64,000 bases of DNA from Cohnella abietis (GTDB lineage: Bacteria > Bacillota > Bacilli > Paenibacillales > Paenibacillaceae). The notes under the pieces are model-generated. The model searched no databases. It worked only from the letters and a program-made list of their open reading frames with translations, and was not told where the DNA came from. The stretch lies in assembly GCF_004295585.1 (NCBI RefSeq), contig NZ_AP019400.1, positions 6,750,501 to 6,814,500 of the forward strand, written 5' to 3'. Both the position numbers and the translations under genes were made by a program. Of the stretch, positions 45,035 through 53,896 are shown in pieces (the first letter of the stretch is position 1; the number at the start of each line of letters is the position of its first letter).

Positions 45035-45970
45035 ATGCAAACAAAACAATCAGATCTCATCACCGGCGTTCTCCCGGCATTAGTTACACCACTGGATATT
45101 GAAGGAAACGTTAAGACGGAACTGGCACCTGATTTGGTCGATCTGTATGTCCGTCAACAGGCAGATGGATTGTATATGCTAGGATGGACCGGGGAAGGCG
45201 AATATTTGTCCGTCGAGAAAAGAAAACAATGGACTGAGGCCGTTTTGGCTGCAGCAAAAGGGAAACTGCCGATCTTCGTTCACGTGGGCTATAATAGCAA
45301 CCTGCAGGATTCGATTGATTTGGCTGCCCACGCCGCTGAGCATGGAGCCTATGCCGTTGCGTCTGTCGGGATTTCTGAATCGGCTACTTTGCAAGACAAT
45401 GTACAATACTTCAAACGCATTTCCGAGGCTGCTCCCCAAATTCCGTTCTATATTTACTGGGTAGCAATGGGGAAAACATTAACGGGTGGGCAAGAAATCG
45501 AACCTAACAAGCTGCTAGATGCGATGGATGAGGTTCCTACTTTCCGCGGCATTAAATTTACCGATAACAACTTCTACTACTTGGAACGCTTTAAAAAATA
45601 CCGCCCGGACATCAACATCTTAACGGGTGCCGATCAGCTAGCCGTATGCTCGCAGCTTATGGGTGCGGATGGAAACATCGGCGCATTGCAAGCCGTTACC
45701 TGCTATCATCATAAAGCCATCATGGAAAAGACGAATGCGGGTCTCTACGAAGAAGCGAGAGAGCTGCAATATCGCGCGAATGAAGTGGCCGAAGCCTTCC
45801 TCAAGCCTGAAATAGGCAATTTACCGGGAATCAAGCTTCTGCTGGAGCAAATCTTCCATATTCCTGTTGGATACTGCTCGTCGACTGGACCGTTCGAAGG
45901 CGTCTATCATACTTCGGAATCCGCCAAAGAGCTGATCGAAGTATTCCAAAAGAACATATTAGTAAAATAA
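45035..45970 (+). CDS. Dihydrodipicolinate synthase/N-acetylneuraminate lyase family protein
   Basis: A 311-aa class I aldolase of the DapA/NanA superfamily. The motif GWTGEGEYLSVEKR (about 50-63) corresponds to the GSTGE block, with Trp in place of Ser. PFYIYW supplies the catalytic Tyr, and GIKFTDNNF gives the Schiff-base Lys174. The spacing and context (last gene of a sugar importer operon) favour an N-acetylneuraminate lyase or keto-deoxy-sugar-acid aldolase over lysine biosynthesis. AGGAGCG lies upstream of the ATG. No other sialic-acid genes (NanE, NanK) are nearby, so the substrate remains open. Confidence 0.85.
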   Translation: MQTKQSDLITGVLPALVTPLDIEGNVKTELAPDLVDLYVRQQADGLYMLGWTGEGEYLSVEKRKQWTEAVLAAAKGKLPIFVHVGYNSNLQDSIDLAAHAAEHGAYAVASVGISESATLQDNVQYFKRISEAAPQIPFYIYWVAMGKTLTGGQEIEPNKLLDAMDEVPTFRGIKFTDNNFYYLERFKKYRPDINILTGADQLAVCSQLMGADGNIGALQAVTCYHHKAIMEKTNAGLYEEARELQYRANEVAEAFLKPEIGNLPGIKLLLEQIFHIPVGYCSSTGPFEGVYHTSESAKELIEVFQKNILVK

Positions 45971-46007
45971 GCTACCGAAATTCCGGCGAAGATCGTCACC
46001 ATATAAA

Positions 46008-46046
46008 ATGCAGCTCGTATCCGGTAGGATGCGGGCTGCATTTTTT
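46008..46046 (+). terminator. Intrinsic terminator of the lyase operon
   Basis: ATGCAGCTCGTATCC, loop GGTA, GGATGCGGGCTGCAT followed by TTTTTT: a 15-bp stem with one G-U pair. Its AT-rich flank also reaches the end of the convergent yidC gene. Confidence 0.9.
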
Positions 46047-46070
46047 GTACTTTCACTTTATATAAATCTT

Positions 46071-46904
46071 CTACTCCGTTAAGGAGGTTTTTACTTGCTG
46101 CTGCTTTGGCTTCGCGTACATTTTATTGAGTATAATCGTTTGCACGATAATGAATATACCGCCAACCGCCCAATATAACGGCAATGCAGCCGGCATTGCA
46201 AAAGAAAACACACCCATCATAATCGGGGACAACAATCCGATGAAAGCCAATTGGTTATTCTGATTTTGCTGATACTGCGACGAAATGGATTGCGACACGC
46301 GGAACTGGACGTAATAAATCGCAGCGGCAATAAGCGGCAAAATCATATCCGTTTTCCCCAAGCTAAACCACAGAAAATCGTGAGCTGCGATCTCTGGGGT
46401 ACGACGAATGGCGTAATAAAATGCGAGAGTAATCGGCCATTGGAGAAGCATCGGCAAACATCCCATGTTTAAGGGATTATATTGGTGCTTCTGGTAGATC
46501 TGCATCATCTCTACTTGCTGATTCCTTTTTGCTTCCGCGCTAACGTCGTTCTTATATTTCTCCTTAAGGGCGTTTAATTCCGGCTGGAGGATGGCCATCT
46601 TTTCTTTCATGCCTATTTGCTTCTTCGTTTGGTTCAGCATCAGCGGCATAATCGCAAATCTGATGATTAATGTCATCAGCACGATCGATAATCCATAATC
46701 TCCGTCAAACGCATTCGCGAAAAATTTGATCAGGAACGAGAAAGGGTAAATAAAATAGTGGTTAAATATCCCTGGAGAATCGGCATAAATCGGATTTGAT
46801 GGAGCTGCTGTCGAGCACCCGCTAATCAGAATTACCGGAACAACCCCGATCAACATGACGAGAATAGGCTTCGCCCACTTTTGGGGCATTAGTATCTTTT
46901 TCAC
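46071..46904 (-). CDS. yidC: YidC/OxaI-family membrane protein insertase
   Basis: A 277-aa lipoprotein-type insertase that helps integrate proteins into the cytoplasmic membrane. It has a lipobox ISGC (about 27-30), then YFIYPFSFLIKFFANAF, a membrane segment with the essential-type Arg82 in TLIIRFAIMPLML, a charged cytoplasmic hairpin (LNALKEKYKND), and NPLNMGCLPMLLQWPI. The start is GTG 46904 with AGGGAGG upstream. Its gene context (sugar genes, no rnpA or jag) shows it is an accessory paralogue rather than the housekeeping spoIIIJ copy. Confidence 0.93.
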   Translation of the reverse strand: MKKILMPQKWAKPILVMLIGVVPVILISGCSTAAPSNPIYADSPGIFNHYFIYPFSFLIKFFANAFDGDYGLSIVLMTLIIRFAIMPLMLNQTKKQIGMKEKMAILQPELNALKEKYKNDVSAEAKRNQQVEMMQIYQKHQYNPLNMGCLPMLLQWPITLAFYYAIRRTPEIAAHDFLWFSLGKTDMILPLIAAAIYYVQFRVSQSISSQYQQNQNNQLAFIGLLSPIMMGVFSFAMPAALPLYWAVGGIFIIVQTIILNKMYAKPKQQQVKTSLTE

Positions 46905-46934
46905 AGTTGTCCTCCCTAATTGAATAATTAAATA

Positions 46935-47183
46935 TCAATTTGTGGAAGGACCATTGGCGTCTTCATCAGGCGCCTCTTTTCGTCTAGTGGTACGTGCTAT
47001 CCATCGCTGGATACCGTTGGGCTGCGGCTGTCTGTCAGACACAAACAAAGTTGAACCCGCGGTAGCAATATCTTGACTCCAGCGTATATCTTGTATAGAA
47101 AAATTAGTGTAAGGAAGAAACAATATGGAAGAAATGAGACCTAACGAAAGTGCCACTTGAACCAAGTCAAAAAAATACTCCAC
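46935..47183 (-). CDS. Small membrane protein upstream of yidC
   Basis: An 82-aa protein starting at GTG 47183, with a perfect GGAGGTGA eight bases upstream. One hydrophobic segment (about 5-24, FFDLVQVALSLGLISSILFL) is followed by a polar tail rich in Arg, Asp and Pro. It is 30 bases upstream of yidC and likely co-transcribed. No family recognised. Confidence 0.65.
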   Translation of the reverse strand: MEYFFDLVQVALSLGLISSILFLPYTNFSIQDIRWSQDIATAGSTLFVSDRQPQPNGIQRWIARTTRRKEAPDEDANGPSTN

Positions 47184-47322
47184 TCAAGTTCACCTCCATT
47201 TGAGCCATTTTGTACACACTAGGATTATTGAGTTTTTTCCTCAAGTACTTAAGACAAGCATACAAAATACGTACTGCTTCATTAATAATACCACAAAATG
47301 GATATTATAGGTTAACAGGAGG

Positions 47323-47455
47323 CTAACGAATTCCGCAACTCTTATTTGATCTAAATGTAATGATTTTGCATTGTAAAGAACCCCACAAACCTTATATCCA
47401 GCAAAGTAGCACCGTTCCTCCTCTAAATGACTCAATAACGCCACTGCAGTTCGTT
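47323..47455. repeat. Inverted-repeat element with GCTAACGAA/TTCGTTAGC ends
   Basis: The 133-base element has perfect 9-bp inverted ends: it starts GCTAACGAATTCCGCAACTC and ends CACTGCAGTTCGTTAGC. A third copy of the end lies at 47501-47509; with its flanks, GGAGGCTAACGAATT (47318-47332) and AATTCGTTAGCCTCC (47498-47512) form a perfect 15-bp inverted repeat around the whole. From memory, similar GCTAACGAACTGCAG elements are dispersed in Paenibacillus genomes; that is not verified here. Confidence 0.6.
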
Positions 47456-47623
47456 AGCACAAATAAGAAGCCATTTTATCGACAATAAGCACGATACAAT
47501 TCGTTAGCCTCCACATACGTCTCCCTGCTGGATGTAGAAAGGGAGACGGGAAATGAGATGAAGGAGTCGGTGATACTCGAAGGTTCGGAGGGGACTCAGC
47601 ATAGGGTGGTGATTTTAGGGCGT

Positions 47624-47653
47624 ACAAAAAAGAGCCCCTACAATAGGGCTCCC
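47624..47653 (-). terminator. Intrinsic terminator of the importer-YesMN operon
   Basis: Minus strand GGAGCCC, loop TATTGTA, GGGGCTC followed by TTTTTTGT, 24 bases after the stop of the response regulator gene. Confidence 0.88.
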
Positions 47654-47676
47654 GAATACCTAAATAATCCCCCGAA

Positions 47677-49248
47677 TCATAGCGCAATGTCGTGGTATTT
47701 CCCTTCTCGTTCATACTTCCGCCGCATCAGCTGCCGGTACTCTGTGGGCTGCATGTCCATCACTTCCCGGAATGCCCGGGTAAAGCTTTTATAGCTTTCA
47801 TACCCTACCATAGCAGCTACCTCGACGATTTTATGCTCGGTTTCCGCCAGCAGTCGCCGGGCTTTATCCAGGCGCACATCGCGTAGATACTCTGCAAAGC
47901 CTTTGCCGATATTCTTCTTAAACAGGTTTGAAAAATAGGCATAATTAAGTGACACATGGTTGGATACCATCGCCAAGTCCAGCGGCTTATGATAGCTTTC
48001 GTGTATAAAGCGGATAGCTTCGTTCACGTCCTGAGTGTTGCGATAGCTACACTTATATTCATAATAAAACTGGTTCAGCCGAAGCAGTTGCTGTTGCAGC
48101 GCTTGAATATAATCGCGGATGCCCGGGTAATCGAAAAGATTACGCAAGCATTCTATATCCAACGCCTCTTCCCCCATGTAGGGGCGGATAACACGCTCAT
48201 ATTCCTCCAGCATCTGTACCATGGCACGACAAAGCTGCTGTGTGTAGCGAATGTGGTACCGTTGCAGCACATCCTTATGGAACATCATTGATATTCCTTG
48301 AGTGATTTCGCTGCTGTTTTTGGCGCCAATTAACTGAAAAAGGGCATATAACTCCTCATGCGGAAGCTGCCACTGCTGCTCCAGCCGCTCAATATGCGTA
48401 GGCAGAATGCAGCGCTTATCTGGAAACAGGTAGCTGTGGCGGTATAGCTCCAATACTTGTGTATAGCTGTCCGGCAGCCCCTTTAATCCTTGCTGCGGAT
48501 CGGTCATCGCAGTAATGGCATCAATCTGTCCGGCCTGGAGTGCAGCGGGCAAAGCACCTGCATCAACATCCGCATCAACGGCAAGGATCAGGTGCGGGCC
48601 GTGCTGCAGGCATATGCACCCCCGCCTGCCATATACGCTATAGGCAATGGATTCCATGCTATGGGCACTGCTCGCCCCAGGTTGATTAATCCATAGCTTC
48701 TCCCGCAGCAGGCATAGGCGGTAGTTGCCCCACAGCTCTGGATTTTGCTGCTGGGTCTGATGAACCCACGCCTCATCGTTCGTCGCACCCTGCATATACA
48801 TGCACAGCTCTTTCCGATCTGTCTCCCGGGCACGCCGGGATATATGCTTCATATTGCGCGAAAGCGTCTGCCGTGTTTTTATTTCTTGCCATACATGCTC
48901 TACCGCGGTTTGCAGATCCTCCTGCTTCACCGGCTTGAGTAAATATCCTTTTGCCCCAAGCCCAATGGCTTTTTGGGCATAGGCAAAATCGCTATAGCCG
49001 CTAATAATCAGGTAATCGACCTTAATGCGCTCTTCTTTGGTGATCGCCATTAGTGCTAGGCCATCCATTTCCGGCATCCTGATATCGGTAATCACCAGCT
49101 GAATGCTGGTCTGACGCAATATTTGCAACGCCTCAATCCCATTGGCGGCACAGTAAATGCTGTCAGGCTGCAGAGAAAATTGGCTCAGCATAGCCTGCAA
49201 GCCATCCCGTATGTGCTTTTGGTCGTCCACAATCAGAATGTTGAACAT
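47677..49248 (-). CDS. Response regulator with AraC-type DNA-binding domain (YesN family)
   Basis: A 523-aa regulator. The receiver has acidic residues in VDDQ, phospho-acceptor Asp55 in LVITDIRMPEMDG and Lys in GYLLKPVKQ. The C-terminal AraC domain reads LAMVSNHVSLNYAYFSNLFKK and VAAMVGYESYKSFTRAFREV. The ATG at 49248 has AGGGTGG upstream and is two bases after the kinase stop; the longer frame is not preferred. It is the last gene of the operon that starts at 54817 and likely controls that operon and the divergent GH16 gene. Confidence 0.93.
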   Translation of the reverse strand: MFNILIVDDQKHIRDGLQAMLSQFSLQPDSIYCAANGIEALQILRQTSIQLVITDIRMPEMDGLALMAITKEERIKVDYLIISGYSDFAYAQKAIGLGAKGYLLKPVKQEDLQTAVEHVWQEIKTRQTLSRNMKHISRRARETDRKELCMYMQGATNDEAWVHQTQQQNPELWGNYRLCLLREKLWINQPGASSAHSMESIAYSVYGRRGCICLQHGPHLILAVDADVDAGALPAALQAGQIDAITAMTDPQQGLKGLPDSYTQVLELYRHSYLFPDKRCILPTHIERLEQQWQLPHEELYALFQLIGAKNSSEITQGISMMFHKDVLQRYHIRYTQQLCRAMVQMLEEYERVIRPYMGEEALDIECLRNLFDYPGIRDYIQALQQQLLRLNQFYYEYKCSYRNTQDVNEAIRFIHESYHKPLDLAMVSNHVSLNYAYFSNLFKKNIGKGFAEYLRDVRLDKARRLLAETEHKIVEVAAMVGYESYKSFTRAFREVMDMQPTEYRQLMRRKYEREGKYHDIAL

Positions 49249-49250
49249 AC

Positions 49251-51089
49251 CTACCACCCTCCAAGATTCACATTTTCCCAAGGCAAGCGTATGGTTACAC
49301 AGGTATAGGAGCCCTGCTCACTGTCAATCCAGAGTCCGCAGCCTTCACCATAGTGAAGCTGAAGACGTTTACGCACATTTTCTAAGCCTAACCCGGATTT
49401 GCTTGTGACTATCGGAGAATTCGAGTCGCCCCGCAGCACAGCCTGCAGACTAGTTAACATCTGCGGGTCAACGCCCACGCCATTATCACGTATCTCTATT
49501 AATAGCATGCTGTCATCCTCCACCATTACGGTGATTTGGATGTTCACACTGTCGCCCAAGGGCGCAGCATGATGAACCGCATTTTCAACGATGGGCTGCA
49601 TACACATTTTGGGAATGGCATAGCGGAGCACCTCTTGAGGGAGATCGGCCGTCAAGACAATGCTACCACCTTCCATAAAGTTAATGAATTGAATATAGCT
49701 CTGTATGTTAGCAAGCTCCTCACTAAGGGCAACGGTATCACTACGCCACTTCATGCTGTAGCGCAGCAACGAACCTAATGACACCAGTGCATCGGCGATA
49801 GCAGGCTGCCGCTGAACAACCGCCTTCATACGGATTGATTCCAGTGCGTTATACAAAAAGTGCGAGTTGATCTGCGAATGCAGTGAGTGCAATTGCGCGT
49901 TTTTAGCAATCAGCTGCTTATCGACGACCTGCGTCATCAACTGTTTGACCTCGTCTAGCATTTTGTTGTAGTTGACGGCTACCTCGTCGATTTCATCGCC
50001 TCTTTCGTGATCACCCAGACCGGTATCAATCTTCGCATCCAGCTGACCTCTTCGTACCTTGCGCATAGAAAATAACACACTGTCCAACCGACGGAAAATG
50101 CGCCGGGTAGTATGCGATAAAAGCAGCATGATTAGGAGCAGCACACCCAATGTAATCGCTACCACAAATACATACCAGCTGCGCGGCCCCTTCATTAGTG
50201 CCTGATGAGAGGCGATATCCACCACATAAGCGTTCAGTGGGGCAATATAGCGGTAAAGCGCGTAGTAAGTATGGTCTCCTACATTGACTTTAATAGGGCT
50301 TTTTTGCTGCAGCACATCCAATTGCTCATGAATACTGCCAAAGATATCTTTCAAATCCTCCCCGGCATTCCGAGAAAACATATGCTTAGGATTGTAAACA
50401 TATCGGGTCGGATTCGTTCCGTCCATCACTACACTAAAGAAATCTCCCCCAGTCTCCTCCAGCAGGTTGCTGAAAAATACACTGTGCTTAGCGCGAACTT
50501 CCATAATACTGGGGCGTTTGTGCTGCTGACCTGGAAGTCGTACTAACCGATAGTAGGAAAGCGTATGCTCACCATTCTTAAAAGCAAACAAGCGGTATGC
50601 CGCGCCGCCTTCATCACGGAGTGTTACCCAGTAATCCTGCGGCTTAAATTTGTCATAATGATAGATTTCGGGCCAAATTTCATACAGGTTCGGGTTATCG
50701 ACATAAAAGCTGAGCTCACTTATCATCTCGTGACTTTGGATGATATTATGCATCTGCTCAAATTGGTTTTGCTTAAATTTCACCAGGCGCAGGCCATCCT
50801 CGCGCATATTGGTGTGAATAAAATCCACAAATGCCTTTTGAGTGAGCGCAGTAGAGGAAGCGTTTTCAATCGTATCCATTCTGCTGCGTAGCTTTTCGGC
50901 TAGCCGTGAAACATGACTGCTGCCGGTGGTCATAGCGTCCTTGTACAGCTGTTTCTCCTGAATGCGGATAAACAAAAAGGATACTACAATGGCAGGGATA
51001 GCAATCACAATACTAAAGGCGAAAAACAGCTTATGGGATATGCGAGAATTACGGTAAAGCTTTCTCATTTTATTAAGTAAATACTTCAA
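49251..51089 (-). CDS. Sensor histidine kinase (YesM family)
   Basis: A 612-aa membrane kinase starting at TTG 51089 with GGGGAG upstream (ATG 51068 is the alternative). Membrane segments lie at about 22-43 and 298-320, flanking an extracellular sensor; then come HAMP, the His_kinase region QINSHFLYNALESIRMKAV (Ser replaces the usual Pro before the phospho-acceptor His), PIVENAVHHA, DNGVG and SGLGLENVRKRLQ. The nucleotide-binding boxes are intact. It is encoded between its binding protein and response regulator, suggesting signalling tied to the importer. Confidence 0.92.
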   Translation of the reverse strand: MKYLLNKMRKLYRNSRISHKLFFAFSIVIAIPAIVVSFLFIRIQEKQLYKDAMTTGSSHVSRLAEKLRSRMDTIENASSTALTQKAFVDFIHTNMREDGLRLVKFKQNQFEQMHNIIQSHEMISELSFYVDNPNLYEIWPEIYHYDKFKPQDYWVTLRDEGGAAYRLFAFKNGEHTLSYYRLVRLPGQQHKRPSIMEVRAKHSVFFSNLLEETGGDFFSVVMDGTNPTRYVYNPKHMFSRNAGEDLKDIFGSIHEQLDVLQQKSPIKVNVGDHTYYALYRYIAPLNAYVVDIASHQALMKGPRSWYVFVVAITLGVLLLIMLLLSHTTRRIFRRLDSVLFSMRKVRRGQLDAKIDTGLGDHERGDEIDEVAVNYNKMLDEVKQLMTQVVDKQLIAKNAQLHSLHSQINSHFLYNALESIRMKAVVQRQPAIADALVSLGSLLRYSMKWRSDTVALSEELANIQSYIQFINFMEGGSIVLTADLPQEVLRYAIPKMCMQPIVENAVHHAAPLGDSVNIQITVMVEDDSMLLIEIRDNGVGVDPQMLTSLQAVLRGDSNSPIVTSKSGLGLENVRKRLQLHYGEGCGLWIDSEQGSYTCVTIRLPWENVNLGGW

Positions 51090-51188
51090 TTAAGTACACT
51101 CCCCACCTCTGTAATATACCATATATTACAACCTCCGAGGTAGATTAGTAGGTGCTATGACTGCTGATAGAAACACGAAAGCGAGCAA

Positions 51189-51215
51189 TACCGGCCACCA
51201 TTTCGGTGACCGGTA
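51189..51215 (-). terminator. Hairpin after the binding-protein gene
   Basis: TACCGG(T)CACC, loop GAAAT, GGTG(G)CCGGTA on the minus strand, about 20 bases after the stop. The following bases (TTGCTCGCTTTCG) are only moderately T-rich, so it may lower rather than stop transcription into the YesM/YesN genes. Confidence 0.6.
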
Positions 51216-51236
51216 GCAATGATTATAAGGGCATTG

Positions 51237-52910
51237 TTACTCCGCCATTTTGGCTTTTCGTACATTCAGCTCAGCTTGTCGGTATTCCATCACCTTGTCA
51301 AAGCCGTACTTCGCGCGACGGGTAAGGAAGCTCTCAAAGGTTTTGTCAAAGGCAGCTTCAGTTTTGGCGGTAATAAGCTCAGGCAGCACTTCCTCCCAGC
51401 TTTGGGAAATACGCGCCCAGGATACTGCCGCATCAGAATCACCCTGCGGATCTAAGCCCTTGTAAATACCACTGTCAATATCAGCCTGACGGTTCGCAAA
51501 GTCCTCCATTTGCTTAATAACAGGGGCTTTCTCTGGTCTCCACTGGTTAATAATTACGGGGTTTCTCACCATCCAGTAGGTATCCATAATGCCATATTCC
51601 TTTTCCAGCTTCTCAATATTAGTTTTGAATAGCTCTACCATTTCAGCCTTCAACTGCGGCTTATCATCGACCATTTCCCAGGTTTCGCCTTGCTTGCCAA
51701 GGAATAGATCCCTTTGGCCTTCTTCGCTAGACAGATATGTCAAAAAGCGGATTGCACGTTCAGGATTTTTGGTGGATTTACTGATCATAGTAACCATCCA
51801 GCCATCCATATTACCGGGGAATAGCTTAGCGTTATCTCCTTTGCTGTTCCTCGGCCCGTCCACTGCAATGTAGTTAGAATCCGGGTTTGCACTAGCAGCC
51901 AGCAGAGGGTTAACAGCCGTCATGCCCGTCCACTCACGAATCATCATAAAATAACGAGCGTTGTTCGTTTTTTCCTCTACTTGAGTGTCAGAATCGACTA
52001 GGAAATCTACATTAATAAGCCCGCGCTCGTAGGCAGTACGTAACGTTTTCAGCCAATTAATATAATCCGGATCTGTGGTGCGATCGTATACCTTGCCGTC
52101 TTTCTCCGACGGAACAGCCAGCAGGTTTTGTAGGTACTCGCTCATCCCGTAAGGTACATTCCCCTGGGCAAATAAAGGACTGATATTCTGGCCCTTATAC
52201 TTGGAATACTTATCCTTTAGCAATTGTAGTGCGTTTAGGAAGCCCTCCGGAGTAGTTAAGTCCGGTCTCCCCATCTCCTCATACAGATCTTTTCTCACTA
52301 AAAAGGTTTGGTTGGCAGCCGTCATACCCGTTTCATGCATCAGGTTGGGGCTGTATGAATCATTAGGTACGCCATAGGTATTGCCATTATCTTGCCGATA
52401 CCACTTCAATGTACCGTCGCCCGCTACCTTGAAGAAGTAGGGATCATACTTTTCCGCCAATTCATTCAAAGCATACACATGGTCGCCTTCCCATAGCTTT
52501 TTGACAGCGTTTTCCCAAGAGCCCATAGTAATCAAGTCCGGCAGCTTGTTGGAGGTCATCATCAGAGTCATTTGCTCGTTAGCATCACCGGAAGGTACCT
52601 CAATCTTGACGTTGACACCTGTTTTTTCCGTTACATACTGGGAAGCCAAGCTTTTCCCCCAGCTATGGCCATACCAAGATGCACCTACAAACCAGGATAA
52701 TTCAACAGGGCTGGTATCCAGCTGCCATGCAGCTTTATCCGGGTTAGGCGTAGATTCCCCAGATGGGACCTCGGACTGCTGCGTACTGGCTGGTGTACTG
52801 GAGGTCGGTTTACTTTCATTTGACTTAGACCCGGCACACGCGGTCATGCTCAGCACTAGAATGACTGTCAAAACTAGAGCTATACCTTGCTTAATGTGAT
52901 TACGTTTCAT
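51237..52910 (-). CDS. Extracellular sugar-binding lipoprotein (LplA/YtcQ-like)
   Basis: A 557-aa solute-binding protein with lipobox MTAC (about 24-27) and a long Ser/Thr/Pro linker. It contains KVAGDGTLKWYRQDNGNTYG and the family segment GRPDLTTPEGFLNALQLLKD. It has no DUF3502 tail. The ATG at 52910 has GAAGGG 12 bases before it; the longer frame is not preferred. It follows two permease genes and is followed by YesM/YesN. Ligand probably a beta-glucan oligosaccharide in view of the divergent GH16 gene (inference). Confidence 0.9.
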   Translation of the reverse strand: MKRNHIKQGIALVLTVILVLSMTACAGSKSNESKPTSSTPASTQQSEVPSGESTPNPDKAAWQLDTSPVELSWFVGASWYGHSWGKSLASQYVTEKTGVNVKIEVPSGDANEQMTLMMTSNKLPDLITMGSWENAVKKLWEGDHVYALNELAEKYDPYFFKVAGDGTLKWYRQDNGNTYGVPNDSYSPNLMHETGMTAANQTFLVRKDLYEEMGRPDLTTPEGFLNALQLLKDKYSKYKGQNISPLFAQGNVPYGMSEYLQNLLAVPSEKDGKVYDRTTDPDYINWLKTLRTAYERGLINVDFLVDSDTQVEEKTNNARYFMMIREWTGMTAVNPLLAASANPDSNYIAVDGPRNSKGDNAKLFPGNMDGWMVTMISKSTKNPERAIRFLTYLSSEEGQRDLFLGKQGETWEMVDDKPQLKAEMVELFKTNIEKLEKEYGIMDTYWMVRNPVIINQWRPEKAPVIKQMEDFANRQADIDSGIYKGLDPQGDSDAAVSWARISQSWEEVLPELITAKTEAAFDKTFESFLTRRAKYGFDKVMEYRQAELNVRKAKMAE

Positions 52911-52996
52911 TGCACGAATCATCCCTTCATTACTTTGGTTTTTTGTATATATACCATACACCTCTCTACACGACAGCTTAGAAAGGCATATGACAA

Positions 52997-53881
52997 TTAC
53001 CCCTTAATCGCACCAATCATGACACCCTTGACCAGATAGCGCTGAATAAAGGGATAGAACACTAGAATAGGTAAGGTCGCCACCATCATGGATGCAAACT
53101 TTATCGAGTTACCTGGCAGCTTTGCACCGAACTGAGCCATCGCTTGCTGCTGCATGAAAGTCATGGAGTTTTCTGCAATGATTTTGAATAGCATAGTTTG
53201 CAGCGGCAGCTTGTCCTGCGTATGGATATACAGCACACCCTGATAATAATCATTCCAATGATATACGGCTGAAAATAATGATATGGTAGCAAGCACCGCC
53301 ATGCTGTTGGGCAGTACGATTTTGAACAGGACACCATAATCCGAAGCTCCGTCTACCTTCGCGGATTCCTCAAGGCTGTCGGGGATAGTCCTATAGAAGC
53401 TCATGAAAATGACCATATTGAAAAAAGTGTACATAGCAGGAATGATGAATACTAAGAAATTATCGTATAGGCCCAGCTTAGTCATTAGGATAAACGTAGG
53501 AATTAGTCCGCCTGAGAACAGCATTGTAATCAAAGCGATTTTTAGATACAGCTTGCGACCAATGAGATTCGACTTGCTCATTCCGTAAGCCACAATAGCG
53601 GTAAACAATACATGCACCGCTGTCCCTATCACTGTCCGCATAGTCGTAATATAAAAGCCGTTCATCAAGCTTTTATTGTTAAACACGACATTGTAGCTAT
53701 CTAGCGATATAGCCTTTGGAAACCAGTTGACCGTACCCAATAAGGCATGCTGCGGCGCATTAAGCGAGTTTACGAATACAAACCACATCGGGTACAGCGT
53801 TATAAAGCAAACAGCGAGCATCAGCACGGTATTTCCGACATCAAACACTCCGATGCGCCGAAACCTTCTGCGTTTTTTCAT
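52997..53881 (-). CDS. Carbohydrate ABC transporter permease (YtcP/LplC type)
   Basis: A 294-aa permease with six membrane segments. The EAA loop is LEESAKVDGASDYGVLFKIVLP, then FSAVYHWNDYYQGVLYI; the tail is GVMIGAIKG. AGGGGAGGG precedes the ATG. It lies 15 bases after the partner permease. Confidence 0.93.
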   Translation of the reverse strand: MKKRRRFRRIGVFDVGNTVLMLAVCFITLYPMWFVFVNSLNAPQHALLGTVNWFPKAISLDSYNVVFNNKSLMNGFYITTMRTVIGTAVHVLFTAIVAYGMSKSNLIGRKLYLKIALITMLFSGGLIPTFILMTKLGLYDNFLVFIIPAMYTFFNMVIFMSFYRTIPDSLEESAKVDGASDYGVLFKIVLPNSMAVLATISLFSAVYHWNDYYQGVLYIHTQDKLPLQTMLFKIIAENSMTFMQQQAMAQFGAKLPGNSIKFASMMVATLPILVFYPFIQRYLVKGVMIGAIKG

Positions 53882-53896
53882 AAATCTGCCCTCCCC

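Larger units (their letters stand above)
47184..47676. other. Non-coding region of about 0.5 kb with inverted-repeat element
   Basis: Short open frames here lack ribosome binding sites and are not believed. It contains the inverted-repeat element at 47323-47455, a further copy of its end at 47501-47509, the terminator at 47624-47653, and presumably the promoter of the yidC unit near 47190-47290, which I could not locate. Confidence 0.6.

Noticed and set aside
47241-47714. Two minus-strand frames of 67 and 86 codons in the yidC-YesN gap
   Set aside because: No ribosome binding site, composition unlike neighbours, and they cross the inverted-repeat element and the terminator.
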